From a virus, in IMG/VR virus record IMGVR_UViG_3300020020_000015, positions 1 to 40,647 of that record: DNA of 40,647 nucleotides; one strand, given 5' to 3'. Both the position numbers and the translations under genes were made by a program. Positions within the stretch are counted from its first letter, which is position 1; each line of letters begins with the position of its first letter. Below are positions 30,928-39,472 of the stretch, piece after piece. The notes beneath the pieces were generated by a model. The model was not told the origin of the DNA. It searched no databases and saw only the letters and a list, made by a program, of their open reading frames with translations.

Positions 30928-31631
30928 CAAGCCCCCGGACTGTCATGATTCTGTGAGTACGGATTCATGGCATACATCCGTTGCAAATTAGCTTCCTCAT
31001 CTGCCTGGCGTTGCCGTGCCTGCTGGGTACGTAGTGCGTCTGCTTGGGCTGCAGCCTGGGCCTCTGCCTGTTTAGTAGCTGCAGCATTGGTTTGCTTAGT
31101 TTGGAAATTCTGGCGTTTCTGGCCTAGTGCTTGCTGCATGCGCTGCTGTTGCCAGTTCTGTGACCCACCTGCACCATTAAAGGCAGGCATTTGTTGACCT
31201 CCTTTACCAGGTGCTCCTGGTCTAGGCATGGCAGCTGACTTAGCAGAACCAGGCGGTTGTCCAGCACCAACAGGACCACCAGCGCCAGGCGGTTGTCCAG
31301 CACCAACGGGGCCACCAATACCAGGTGGCGGCATTGCTCTGTTCTTACCACCAGTTTGTGACGTCGGAGCCCCACCATAACCAGGTGGAGGGGGTGCCTG
31401 ACTCTTACCACTGCCACCACCTTGAGGGGATGGCATCATTCGCTGCATCTTACCGAGCATGCCCTGCAAGTTCTGGGCCTGTTGTGGAGTCGGTGCCGCA
31501 GCCGCGCCATCAGCGCCAGGCATTGGATTCGAAGGCGCAGCTTGCATCGTAGGCCCGCCTGTAGGTGGAGGCATTGCCCCTGCATTCTTGCTGTAACCGC
31601 CAGTTCCACCGCCACCACCAGCTTGTTTCAT
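30927..31631 (-). CDS. Low-complexity Gly/Pro/Gln virion-cluster protein
   Basis: This 234-aa protein is nearly all low complexity. It has an N-terminal Gly/Pro/Met-rich half with a tandem GGPVGAGQPPG repeat, and a C-terminal Gln/Ala helix (NWQQQRMQQALGQKRQNF, KQAEAQAAAQADALRTQQ). It starts on an ATGA overlap with the tail-hub gene. Flexible proteins of this kind may fill gaps in the tail or aid ejection. Function unknown. Confidence 0.65.
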   Translation of the reverse strand: MKQAGGGGGTGGYSKNAGAMPPPTGGPTMQAAPSNPMPGADGAAAAPTPQQAQNLQGMLGKMQRMMPSPQGGGSGKSQAPPPPGYGGAPTSQTGGKNRAMPPPGIGGPVGAGQPPGAGGPVGAGQPPGSAKSAAMPRPGAPGKGGQQMPAFNGAGGSQNWQQQRMQQALGQKRQNFQTKQTNAAATKQAEAQAAAQADALRTQQARQRQADEEANLQRMYAMNPYSQNHDSPGA

Positions 31632-33202
31632 AATGGACCCCCTGATCGCATAGTAAAATCTGTACTAACCCATGTGGACTCGGAGTCCGTAGATAGGGCT
31701 AGGGCTAATGACGCAGCTGTGCCCATGCCTTCAGCTGATCGCCAATCTCGTTGAACATTCAGACCCCCAGACCAGAGACTTGTATCCCAGAGACCTTCAT
31801 CCCAATGGGCGAACGGTGTGGGGATGACTGAACCGTCTGCTTGGGGGGGCTGTCTCTGGTTATAGTCATACAGGACCGACGAGTTGAACATGATCCTGCG
31901 TGTGCCCAGGAAGTTAGGGCGATACAGGCCGATCTGCTTCTGAGCCGTGGGTGTTCCAAATGTAGAGTATGCTTGTTGTACCGATGACAGGATGTTCGTA
32001 CCGCCAGTACCGTCTAGCGCAACACCATCTTTGTCATTGATCCATGAGCGTTGTACATTGCCATCTGGATCGCCAAAGAACGGGTTATCATCTGCTCGTA
32101 ACCAGCATCGAGCATCCATTCCACTAAACGTGCACCAAGCCGTGGTAATGTGATTAGCCACCAACTGGCCATTTCCACCAGAGTATACGGTTGGTACATT
32201 GATGTACAGGAAGTTTAGAGCAGGAAAGAACTCTATCTCCCAGCCTTCGAAGTCCCGGAGGGTGTTTAAGAGGTCGCTTAGTAAGAAGGCAATCTTCTTG
32301 CTATAGGTGTTATTTGCATTGACATTGACCTGCGTCGATGTCACTACAGTTGCCATGGAAACAACCCCTGTGAGGGTGAGAACGTAGAGGTCCCCTGCGA
32401 CATTTGTAACAAAGCGTCGGCCCCTTGGCGGAGAACCAATGAAAAATACCCCAATAATCCTCCAGGTGCTAGGACTAGTAGGATCCAAACCAGTGTAGAC
32501 AGCAGCTTCTCCATTAGAAGAGATAGCAACCAGGTAATCGTCCGACCCACCGCCGGCATCAACTGTCCACGTAGCCAGTGCCGCAAGATAGCCGCCGCGT
32601 TTGAACCATGGTCCAAAGTTAAACGACGTTGCGACCCCATAGTAATTGTCAGGAGGTAGGTACCAACCCTTCGTTGAGTTAGTTTCGACTCCCCAGACCC
32701 GTCGTTGATGGACAGTAGCTTGTATAATGGTAGCAGGGTTTACACCGGCCCATGTATCTGCGACAATGCCATCACCCAGCGTCAATCGTGCTACACCACT
32801 TGCCTTATAAACAATAGGGTTATCGGCCCCATTAAACATGAGAGTGAACGTGCCAGCTGCATTGGCATAACCAACGTACTGCCAGAAGGCATTACCTAGT
32901 CCAGTCACTAGAGCTGCACCCACCGGTCCTGGTGTGGTAACATCGAACATGCTATCATTGGCAAAGCCAAAGATCTTCCGCGCACCTGCAAGCGAGACCC
33001 AGGTAGTTAGGGATTCCACAGGGCCGCCGAGCCCCGATGCATGAAGCTGGTATCCCTTACGAACTGTACACCCGAAAGACTGCGGTACAATATTGGCAAG
33101 GCGCAACGCATCAGTTGGCGGCATAGCAGCCAAATTGTCATAGGCATTCAGTCCCCCGATCGGTGAGGGGGAGGTAGATAAGTTAGCTACCATCTGTCCC
33201 AT
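31628..33202 (-). CDS. Tail hub / DNA-stabilisation protein (P22 gp10 or T7 gp12-like)
   Basis: This 524-aa beta-rich protein begins SPSPIGGLNAYDNLAAMPPTDALRLANIVPQ and SFGCTVRKGYQLHA, the usual opening of podoviral tail nozzle or hub proteins. Repeated blades follow (TWVSLAGARKIFGFANDSMFDV, FWQYVGYANAAGTFTLMFNG, GRRFVTNVAGDLYVLTLTG). It would plug and extend the tail below the adaptor. AGGA seven bases upstream supports ATG 33202. The order adaptor then hub is standard. Confidence 0.8.
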   Translation of the reverse strand: MGQMVANLSTSPSPIGGLNAYDNLAAMPPTDALRLANIVPQSFGCTVRKGYQLHASGLGGPVESLTTWVSLAGARKIFGFANDSMFDVTTPGPVGAALVTGLGNAFWQYVGYANAAGTFTLMFNGADNPIVYKASGVARLTLGDGIVADTWAGVNPATIIQATVHQRRVWGVETNSTKGWYLPPDNYYGVATSFNFGPWFKRGGYLAALATWTVDAGGGSDDYLVAISSNGEAAVYTGLDPTSPSTWRIIGVFFIGSPPRGRRFVTNVAGDLYVLTLTGVVSMATVVTSTQVNVNANNTYSKKIAFLLSDLLNTLRDFEGWEIEFFPALNFLYINVPTVYSGGNGQLVANHITTAWCTFSGMDARCWLRADDNPFFGDPDGNVQRSWINDKDGVALDGTGGTNILSSVQQAYSTFGTPTAQKQIGLYRPNFLGTRRIMFNSSVLYDYNQRQPPQADGSVIPTPFAHWDEGLWDTSLWSGGLNVQRDWRSAEGMGTAASLALALSTDSESTWVSTDFTMRSGGPL

Positions 33203-33203
33203 G

Positions 33204-33929
33204 TTAGGGTCCTACATTCCATGATCCATCTGGAACAGACCAGGGACCAATTAGTGCGGGTGTATACCGAGGCGCCATGTTCAATATAGGCGCGCCCTTA
33301 CTCTTTCCAGACATCGACTGGAACACACGCATGAAATCTTGACTAGGTGCAGTTGTATCGAACCCCTTTAGTTCATAGAATTTCAGCTTCAGGAACTTAA
33401 TGATAAGCCATGGATGGTACATCACACGATCACCATCTGCCACCACTAGTTCATCGTAAGTAACTGGATCCGTAGCTTTTGCAACCCAGTTCTTAACTAC
33501 GTATTCCATCGCCATGGTGAAGGAATCCGAACCAGGCGTTGGATGAAGCCAGAATTGTTGTTGATACACGCGGTAACGTAGTCTGGGCGCGGCTGCGACT
33601 AAACCGCCTTTGAGCCATGCCCATTCCTGCGCTGATTTCGGTCCCAGGAGGGGCCAGTGATTTGTTTGATCCCACTGAGTTTGATCAGTGAAGTAAAGCC
33701 AATCTGAAGGCAGCGGGTATGAAGCTTGTCCATCAACAGTAGGCCAAGACCATTCATGGATGAATTGCTCCCATGTGTAGAATGTGAGCAATTCATTGCC
33801 AGCTGCATTCAGCAAGGACGTCAACTGGTTTACCTGAACATCAGACGTGGCAACGATAGTATCAGGCCGCGGAAGGCCCAGTTCTCCCGCTACTTGCTGA
33901 ATGATGCCCAGAGCAGACCAGTATTGCAT
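33204..33929 (-). CDS. Tail tube / head-tail adaptor (P22 gp4 or T7 gp11-like)
   Basis: The 241-aa product opens with IIQQVAGELGLPRPDTI and QVNQLTSLLNAAGNELLTFYTWEQF, the helical base of podoviral adaptors, then a beta-sandwich with PLPSDWLYFTDQTQWD and LHPTPGSDSF, and ends in a helical region. It forms the dodecameric ring below the portal. AAGGA upstream supports the ATG. The stop lies one base before the hub gene start. Confidence 0.82.
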   Translation of the reverse strand: MQYWSALGIIQQVAGELGLPRPDTIVATSDVQVNQLTSLLNAAGNELLTFYTWEQFIHEWSWPTVDGQASYPLPSDWLYFTDQTQWDQTNHWPLLGPKSAQEWAWLKGGLVAAAPRLRYRVYQQQFWLHPTPGSDSFTMAMEYVVKNWVAKATDPVTYDELVVADGDRVMYHPWLIIKFLKLKFYELKGFDTTAPSQDFMRVFQSMSGKSKGAPILNMAPRYTPALIGPWSVPDGSWNVGP

Positions 33930-33938
33930 GACGAATCC

Positions 33939-34559
33939 TTACATTGCTGCAGTGTCTACGGGTGCTGTACCCGTGGACTCTGTAGACGGCGTCGGCACGA
34001 GCGTACCTTCGGCGGGCACAAAGACAACGACCCAACCGGTCTGCTCCGTCCAACCGACCTTCCGTTCGAACTTCTGCTGGGGCTCACCGCCACTGCCTGG
34101 ACCTTCCGGGAACTGACCCGTGCCAGGATTCCAACCAGCGATTGGAAGTGTCGGGCGTGGGTCGTTCGGTCCCCAAATGCCGGGAGGTTGACCTCCACCA
34201 GGACCCTGTCCCGGCGGGAATGTGCCAGTGCTAGGATCCCAACCGGCGATTGGGTTCGTCGGGCGGGGATCGTTCGGTCCCCAGATGCCAGGCGGTTGAC
34301 CCGGCTGAGGAGGCATTGGCCCGCCCTGACCCGGGGGACGCGTACCGGGCGGGTAGTGGATCGGATGCTGCGGGAAGTTCCCGTAGATCGGGTGACTCGG
34401 GTACGGCGGCTGGTACGGCGGAAACTGACCCGTACCTGGATTCCAACCGGCAATTGGGTTCGTAGGACGACCATCGGATGGTCCCCAAATACCAGGTGGC
34501 TGACCACCGCTAGGCGGCGCCTCCATCGGTACAATCAAAGCAAAAAACGGAGCATTCAT
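33939..34559 (-). CDS. Pro/Gly-rich repeat protein (WGPNDPRPT repeats)
   Basis: This 206-aa protein carries three copies of a unit of about 33 residues: QPPGIWGPNDPRPT then NPIAGWNPGTGQFP. They are followed by a compact C-terminal strand region (FERKVGWTEQTGWVVVFVP). Proteins with this motif occur near head genes of many podoviruses. They are thought to be structural, but the role is not established. GGAGG eight bases upstream fixes ATG 34559. Confidence 0.7.
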   Translation of the reverse strand: MNAPFFALIVPMEAPPSGGQPPGIWGPSDGRPTNPIAGWNPGTGQFPPYQPPYPSHPIYGNFPQHPIHYPPGTRPPGQGGPMPPQPGQPPGIWGPNDPRPTNPIAGWDPSTGTFPPGQGPGGGQPPGIWGPNDPRPTLPIAGWNPGTGQFPEGPGSGGEPQQKFERKVGWTEQTGWVVVFVPAEGTLVPTPSTESTGTAPVDTAAM

Positions 34560-34610
34560 AACTTCCTCCAAGATTACCTAGATTCGTCTAGGCGCGTTCG
34601 ACCCGTAGGG

Positions 34611-35186
34611 TCAGGCTGTAGCAACAGCTTTCGCCGCTGTCTGGTTTGCCAAGAGCTGAGAGACCTGCTGCTTCAGCACGGCGATCTCTACATCACGTTG
34701 TTCGAGTTCTGCTTGCATTTGTGTGAAGGGGGCCGCTGCTGATGCGGCGTCGAGAAAGGCCTTCGCTTTTTGGCGAAAACCATGCATCCCCATCATCTTG
34801 CTGGCAAGCTGATCGCTCATGCCAGCAAGTTGCTCGAGGGTGAAGCAATTCACTCCCTTGAGCTCAGCGATCACGCCCACAGTTAACCATGGCACTTGGT
34901 CTAACGGTGTGCCGTCCATGACTTGTTCAAGCTGCCTCTGGAACCGCTCCCAATGTTTCGGGAAGCGGCGCTGGTAGTTCTCTGTGGCACGAGTGGTCAT
35001 CGCGTCACGGGAACCGGGGGTGATGATCTTCACCATTGGTACTTCACGGAAGATCGGACGACCTTCCAAAGCAGACTTGGGCTTGTCTTCAACGGCTTGC
35101 ACGAAGAATTCCACATACAACAGCTTGTCGCCATCATACTGGTGATCCTCCTCGAAACTTGGGCCATCATATTGTGGTGTGGGCAT
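34611..35186 (-). CDS. Podoviral head-cluster protein of unknown role
   Basis: This 191-aa protein has a beta-rich first half (DKLLYVEFFVQAVEDKPKS, GRPIFREVPMVKIITPGSRDAMTTRAT), a segment FPKHWERFQRQLEQVMDGTPLDQVPWLT, a helical NCFTLEQLAGMSDQLASKM and a C-terminal coiled coil. The layout is seen next to capsid genes in related podoviruses, without known function. AGGAG eight bases upstream. Confidence 0.7.
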   Translation of the reverse strand: MPTPQYDGPSFEEDHQYDGDKLLYVEFFVQAVEDKPKSALEGRPIFREVPMVKIITPGSRDAMTTRATENYQRRFPKHWERFQRQLEQVMDGTPLDQVPWLTVGVIAELKGVNCFTLEQLAGMSDQLASKMMGMHGFRQKAKAFLDAASAAAPFTQMQAELEQRDVEIAVLKQQVSQLLANQTAAKAVATA

Positions 35187-35258
35187 GGTGGTGCTCCTAG
35201 TAGTTGTGGGTCAGCACGCAGCGGCAACCAACCAGCTGGTGTAATACGGTCTTAGCAT

Positions 35259-35828
35259 TCAAACTCCTAAAGTTGGGACTACCTCACAAATGAGCCGTGT
35301 ATTAGACAGCTCAACGTTACTCGCAGCTCCAGTTATCTTGGAGGCACGAATCTCATAAGCGGGATCACCTGCTATAGGCTGAGCATTAATGATCTCAAAA
35401 GATGCTTCAACGACGTTACCGAGACCGCGCCCGCTAGCCGTCGTACCTCCAGGTACATTGACACCATCACGATAAAGACTGAACACCACTTCACTACCAT
35501 CTTGGGTAGCCATGTCAGTATAGAACGTGACACGGGTATTTGTGCTTGTCAGTCCAAGGGCATTGCGTGTAACTGTACCAGCACCTAGATTGGCAGTGAA
35601 ATCAGCTGTGACCGCCAATAAGGTATCAAAAGGGATCACTACGGGCGTAGTGAACAGATTAACTAGCGTATGAAGATCATTGCCAACAGCACCGAATCCT
35701 GGTTTAAAGGTATCGATGATGTCTTTGAGCAAATCTCGAACATCACCAGCACTGATGTCCCCAGTTGTATTGTCAGCAATAGTAGTATCTGCCTGGACGA
35801 GGAGGTCAGCAATAGATTTGCGGGGCAT
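35259..35828 (-). CDS. Virion-cluster protein, beta-rich (189 aa)
   Basis: A helical start (KSIADLLVQADTTIADNTTGDISAGDVRDLLKDIIDTF) resembles the attachment part of small decoration or fibre proteins. The rest is a strand-rich sandwich with alternating VTFYTDMA and SEVVFSLYRDG. It might be a capsid decoration protein or a small head fibre. The start directly follows the previous stop (TAAATG). Confidence 0.6.
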   Translation of the reverse strand: MPRKSIADLLVQADTTIADNTTGDISAGDVRDLLKDIIDTFKPGFGAVGNDLHTLVNLFTTPVVIPFDTLLAVTADFTANLGAGTVTRNALGLTSTNTRVTFYTDMATQDGSEVVFSLYRDGVNVPGGTTASGRGLGNVVEASFEIINAQPIAGDPAYEIRASKITGAASNVELSNTRLICEVVPTLGV

Positions 35829-36221
35829 TTATGGCTCCAGTACGTCAAAGGCATCACTAAAGGCCTGATTGTACGCACCTGTATCTACAGGTGGTACCCC
35901 TTCAACAACAGCGCTTAGCACAGAATTGGCAGTAAATGGAAGTCCGCAATACCAGAAAGCAGGATTGTTATCGCTGATACGCGCTTGACCATTTCCACCA
36001 ACAACGGGCCCATTGCCATCAGGGTTGAGAGCTTGCTCACTACAAACATTTGCAGACTTAAACCCGAAACCACCGAGGTAGTTTTCTGGTTCTAGCAACG
36101 AGATACAAAGCAAGCCGTCTTTAACGGGGGTGCCGCCGTTGAAATGCGCGGCATCGACAGCCTCGAGCGTACACCGGATACGCCCGAGACTGTCAAAAGT
36201 CAACAACGAATGGTTGAGCAT
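35829..36221 (-). CDS. Virion-cluster protein, 130 aa
   Basis: A small beta-rich protein (RIRCTLEAVDAAHFNGGTPVKDGLLCISLL) with NGNGPVVGGNGQARIS loops. It lies between two predicted capsid-surface proteins. I do not recognise the family. Confidence 0.6.
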   Translation of the reverse strand: MLNHSLLTFDSLGRIRCTLEAVDAAHFNGGTPVKDGLLCISLLEPENYLGGFGFKSANVCSEQALNPDGNGPVVGGNGQARISDNNPAFWYCGLPFTANSVLSAVVEGVPPVDTGAYNQAFSDAFDVLEP

Positions 36222-36224
36222 GGT

Positions 36225-36866
36225 TTACACCACTGCGGCACTCGCAGTTGAGGACAGACCGAAGACCGAGTCAGCTGCCACAAGAGCCGAGCCCGAGCGA
36301 TTAACCCAGCCGGTCTCAACAACAGCACCATTGGCAACAGCGCCAACAGCAGTAACGGTCTTGAGACGGAATCCGGTGTAGGCCGGACCAGCACCAGCGT
36401 CACGTGAACCGCCAGCAGAGGTAAGACCACCATTACCAGCAGCACCAACGCCAAAACCAGCGGTGAAGGGAACGGGCGGTGCAAGACCATCGACGTTCTT
36501 GGTGCATTTGCCACCTCCAATATACATGTATATGGAGTTGACTGCCGGTGTCGTTGGATCAGGCGTGCTCACCCCGACCGTGTAGTCATCATCAAAGTTG
36601 TTACCGGCACCGTTGGCGATTTGCAAGGCGTTCAAGATCGGAGGTGAACCGAACCCGATACCCGTGCTCAAAGCACCTGTCGAGCAGTTCAGGTTGGCAA
36701 CGGCCCCAGTCGACGCGGGGAAGACCGCAGTGGCTGCGTAGTAATCCTTGTCATTGTCAAAGGGTGAGCCCTTTGGACCTGACAAGAGATCAAAGATAAC
36801 CGTAGCGCCCTTACTCGGGTTAGCTTGGTTTTCAGCGGCGGTAGCGCCAGGAAGTCCAGCAGGCAT
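36225..36866 (-). CDS. Gly/Ala-rich capsid-associated protein
   Basis: This 213-aa protein is rich in Gly, Ala, Thr and Ser with few charged residues (FPASTGAVANLNCSTGALSTGIGFGS, GAAGNGGLTSAGGSRDAGAG). It looks like a strand-rich decoration or head-fibre protein. ATG 36866 has AAGGAG at 6 bases, and longer in-frame starts within the capsid gene lack such a site. It follows the capsid gene after a strong hairpin, which may set its expression separately from that of the capsid protein. Confidence 0.65.
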   Translation of the reverse strand: MPAGLPGATAAENQANPSKGATVIFDLLSGPKGSPFDNDKDYYAATAVFPASTGAVANLNCSTGALSTGIGFGSPPILNALQIANGAGNNFDDDYTVGVSTPDPTTPAVNSIYMYIGGGKCTKNVDGLAPPVPFTAGFGVGAAGNGGLTSAGGSRDAGAGPAYTGFRLKTVTAVGAVANGAVVETGWVNRSGSALVAADSVFGLSSTASAAVV

Positions 36867-36885
36867 TTCATTCTCCTTAAAGGGT

Positions 36886-36956
36886 GGGCGGCCAAATGGT
36901 AGAGGCGTCTCGGGAGGAGTGAGACGGCAGGTCCTCGGTTGGTCCACCGGCCGCCC
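36886..36956 (-). other. Nested hairpins between capsid gene and next gene
   Basis: GGGCGGCC (36886) pairs with GGCCGCCC (36949) around an inner stem CGTCTC/GAGACG (36906-36926). No U-tract follows on the minus strand, so this is not a standard terminator. It could protect the abundant capsid mRNA end or be an RNase III-type processing site. Confidence 0.65.
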
Positions 36957-36961
36957 AAGAC

Positions 36962-37942
36962 TTACTCGAACATCACTCCTTGGAACTGGCCACCAGACAT
37001 CGTCAGGTTTCCAGCCCACGCCAGGATCTGCACCGCTGCATCCTGGTTAACCGAGTACCTCTGACCCGGCGACAGGGGGACCATATTGCGGTCACGGTGC
37101 GGACGGTAGTGGATGTACTTGGTGTTGAGGAAGTACGCAACGCTCGCAGGCATGTAACCGCCGATACCGCCATCCAGGACCACATCGGCGTCCATGAATT
37201 TGATCGTCACAAATCCGAGCTTTGCGGTCTCCGAGTCACTGAATCGTTGGATGTTCTGCAGGGACGCCATGTAGAAGCCCCAGTAGTTGTTATCCACGAT
37301 GATCAGGTCGGGTCGATCATTACCACGAACAAGCCTTGCCCAGAGCCGATTGAAGTAGCTCTGGATGTTGGCTGCCGTAGTAGCACCAGGACCATCGGCG
37401 GAGGCATCGAAGGTCTGATTGCGCCAGAAAGTCCAGGTCAAGCGATCGATGCCGCCAACGATCCCCGTACCAGGTGCTTGTGACACCTGTTTCAGTAGGC
37501 CGTCAACCTGCTTGCCGCCAGACAAGGTACCATCACTGTAGATGCCCTGGGCAAGCATGTTCGCCATCGACGCTTCACCCACATTGACGCGGGCTTCGAG
37601 CAAGTCGATGATCTGTTCCTTGCCGCTGTTCTGCAACTGGTCCAGGCCCGAGATGGTGACGGGGCAGGCAGCTTGCTTGATGTCGTACTGGGCAGCACTG
37701 ATCACGTCTTGCGCCGCAATCGGGAGCAGGTCATAACCAGAGTACCAGCCGGCATTACCGTTGGCTTGGAAGCTCAGCTCTTGCAGGATGACGTTACCGC
37801 CACCGAAGGGCTTGACGTTGCCTTTTTGTTTAAGGCGCATCAAGAGCGCATTGTTCTTGGTCACATTGTCCGCGATCTGTCCCGTACGAGACTGGATCGT
37901 GGTAGCGATGATGTCGCTAATTGCACTATTGGCAAAAGCCAT
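36962..37942 (-). CDS. Major capsid protein (HK97 fold, predicted)
   Basis: This 326-aa protein shows the usual capsid features: an N-terminal helical arm (ISDIIATTIQSRTGQIADNVTKNNALLMRLKQ), VKPFGGGNVILQELSF, a central TISGLDQLQNSGKEQIIDLLEARVNVGEASM and the C-terminal IKFMDADVVLDGG and VPLSPGQRYSVNQDAAVQILAWAGNLT. Position after a scaffold-like gene and the strong ribosome binding site (CTAGGAG) for high expression agree. Fold assignment is by pattern and context. Confidence 0.85.
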   Translation of the reverse strand: MAFANSAISDIIATTIQSRTGQIADNVTKNNALLMRLKQKGNVKPFGGGNVILQELSFQANGNAGWYSGYDLLPIAAQDVISAAQYDIKQAACPVTISGLDQLQNSGKEQIIDLLEARVNVGEASMANMLAQGIYSDGTLSGGKQVDGLLKQVSQAPGTGIVGGIDRLTWTFWRNQTFDASADGPGATTAANIQSYFNRLWARLVRGNDRPDLIIVDNNYWGFYMASLQNIQRFSDSETAKLGFVTIKFMDADVVLDGGIGGYMPASVAYFLNTKYIHYRPHRDRNMVPLSPGQRYSVNQDAAVQILAWAGNLTMSGGQFQGVMFE

Positions 37943-37951
37943 GGATTTCTC

Positions 37952-38110
37952 CTAGAGTGTTGGGACCGGTTTACGAGGTTTCACCTCTCCACCAGTGGGT
38001 CGTGTGCGTGGTTGTCCTGGATCATTCCGGGCAATACGAAGAGTGGGTGTAGTCTTGTTGACGCGCTCGGGTGGTGTGAACCCGAGGAGGCGCTTAATGA
38101 GTCGATACAT
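37952..38110 (-). CDS. 52-aa basic protein between scaffold and capsid genes
   Basis: TAATG overlaps the scaffold stop. The product has MYRLIKRLLGF and many Arg, Lys and Pro, and ends 9 bases before the capsid ATG. It may be a minor head or decoration peptide. Function unknown. Confidence 0.6.
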   Translation of the reverse strand: MYRLIKRLLGFTPPERVNKTTPTLRIARNDPGQPRTRPTGGEVKPRKPVPTL

Positions 38111-39177
38111 TACCGACCCTCCACTTGACTAAACGCTGCTTCGATAGTGTCCCGAAGTGACATATCTTCCTGACTACCCCCACGTACGGGTGAGCCACCC
38201 GGTGCGCCAGTAACTGAGGCTGTGGCATTCAACGCCTTCTGGGCTCGGGCATTTTGTGCCTGGGCTTGCGAGAGACGTTGACCAGCCTGTTGTTGCGCGA
38301 CCGCTTGTGCGCCCCACTCAGGGTTCATCGCTACCGCACGCTGGTACGCTTGTTCCGGCGTGAGATATACCTGACGGCGGGCATTCAATTCAATGACGTC
38401 CGCCATGTCCGTCCGCACTTGTTCAAAATGCGGATACTTAACTGGGTCCTGTGACATTGCATCTATGGTAGCCAACGCATCTTGCTGGATTTGCTGATCT
38501 TGCTGCCGTGCAATCTGTTGTTGATTAGCCAAGAAAGACTGGAGAGGACTGAGTTTCTCAGCCAGCATGGTCTCAACTTGAGACCTTACTGGATCGACTG
38601 GCTCTTGTCCGGCCAATGCATTGTCGAGTTCGCGTATGTCTACCCCGTACTCCTTGATCAACTGCGCCATAAACTTGGCACGTTGAGTTGCAGGAGCAGT
38701 AATCAGGATATGGTCCGCTTTCAGGAGTTCATGCACTGCCTGTAATGGCGTAAAACCTACAGATTGGATACGGGCCTCAAATGGCCTGATGAGTTCGCCA
38801 AATTGTTTGACCTGTTCCCTCATTACATTAGTTTCACCAAAGACCCTTGTAACTTCTCTCTCGCGTCGTGTAACTTCAGCTTTGACTTCAGGAGGCAAGG
38901 TTTCCCACGCCTTCTGAGCGGCGGGCTTCCATGCCTTTGGAACTGGTTCGGCTAGTGGCGCCGTCTGTCCGGGCGGCGCAACAGGAACCTTAGTATCCGG
39001 ACGCTTCTGACCTTCAACAGGCGGCTCAGTAGTCGCACCTTCCACCACAGGCGCGGCATCCTCTTTCGGAGGGGGTGGTGCAGGTTCAATAGTCTGAACT
39101 TCTGCAACATTAGCTTCTTCTTGCTCGACAGCCGCCTCGATGGTGTCGCGCAGACTAACTTCGTCTTCAGGAGGCAT
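38110..39177 (-). CDS. Capsid scaffold-like protein
   Basis: This 355-aa protein has an acidic Pro-rich N-terminus, long helices (EVKAEVTRREREVTRVFGE, VETMLAEKLSPLQSFLANQQQIARQQDQQIQQ) and a Gln/Ala tail, just upstream of the capsid gene, as expected of a scaffolding protein. The phrase SLRDTIEAA occurs both near residue 8 and near residue 340. Repetition of the same helix at both ends suggests two equal capsid-binding or self-assembly ends. It overlaps the upstream gene by 11 bases. Confidence 0.75.
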   Translation of the reverse strand: MPPEDEVSLRDTIEAAVEQEEANVAEVQTIEPAPPPPKEDAAPVVEGATTEPPVEGQKRPDTKVPVAPPGQTAPLAEPVPKAWKPAAQKAWETLPPEVKAEVTRREREVTRVFGETNVMREQVKQFGELIRPFEARIQSVGFTPLQAVHELLKADHILITAPATQRAKFMAQLIKEYGVDIRELDNALAGQEPVDPVRSQVETMLAEKLSPLQSFLANQQQIARQQDQQIQQDALATIDAMSQDPVKYPHFEQVRTDMADVIELNARRQVYLTPEQAYQRAVAMNPEWGAQAVAQQQAGQRLSQAQAQNARAQKALNATASVTGAPGGSPVRGGSQEDMSLRDTIEAAFSQVEGR

Positions 39178-39472
39178 CTCTATATCCCTTCGAGTTGATC
39201 GTGTCTATAATTGTCTGTCGAATCGCCGTTCGATCAGGTGCGGATGGCTGGATACCCATTGGGAGACCCTTGAGCTCAGCGGTCGGAACAACATTGTGGC
39301 GAGCACAGTGATCACGGATACCCGCTCGCCCCCTAACCACCGTCCTGTCGATCGGAGATATGAAGTCGGGGGCATCTGGCATAATAGCCGGGCCCTGTCC
39401 AAATGACTCGTGTCTTGGTTCGGTACCTTTTTCATAGGCTACCCCATTAACGTAAACCCAACTTCGTCTCAT
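39167..39472 (-). CDS. Small protein between portal and scaffold genes
   Basis: This 101-aa protein begins MRRSWVYVNGVAYEKGTEP and contains PDFISPIDRTVVRGRAGIRDHCARHNVV. This is a motif seen in small podoviral proteins at exactly this place. Function is not known. ATGA overlap with the portal stop. Confidence 0.72.
   Translation of the reverse strand: MRRSWVYVNGVAYEKGTEPRHESFGQGPAIMPDAPDFISPIDRTVVRGRAGIRDHCARHNVVPTAELKGLPMGIQPSAPDRTAIRQTIIDTINSKGYRDAS

Noticed and set aside
35211-35258. 15-codon leftward frame after AGGAG (MLRPYYTSWLVAAAC)
   Set aside because: It has a ribosome binding site and follows a stop directly, but is too short to call without conservation. The site may be a relic.
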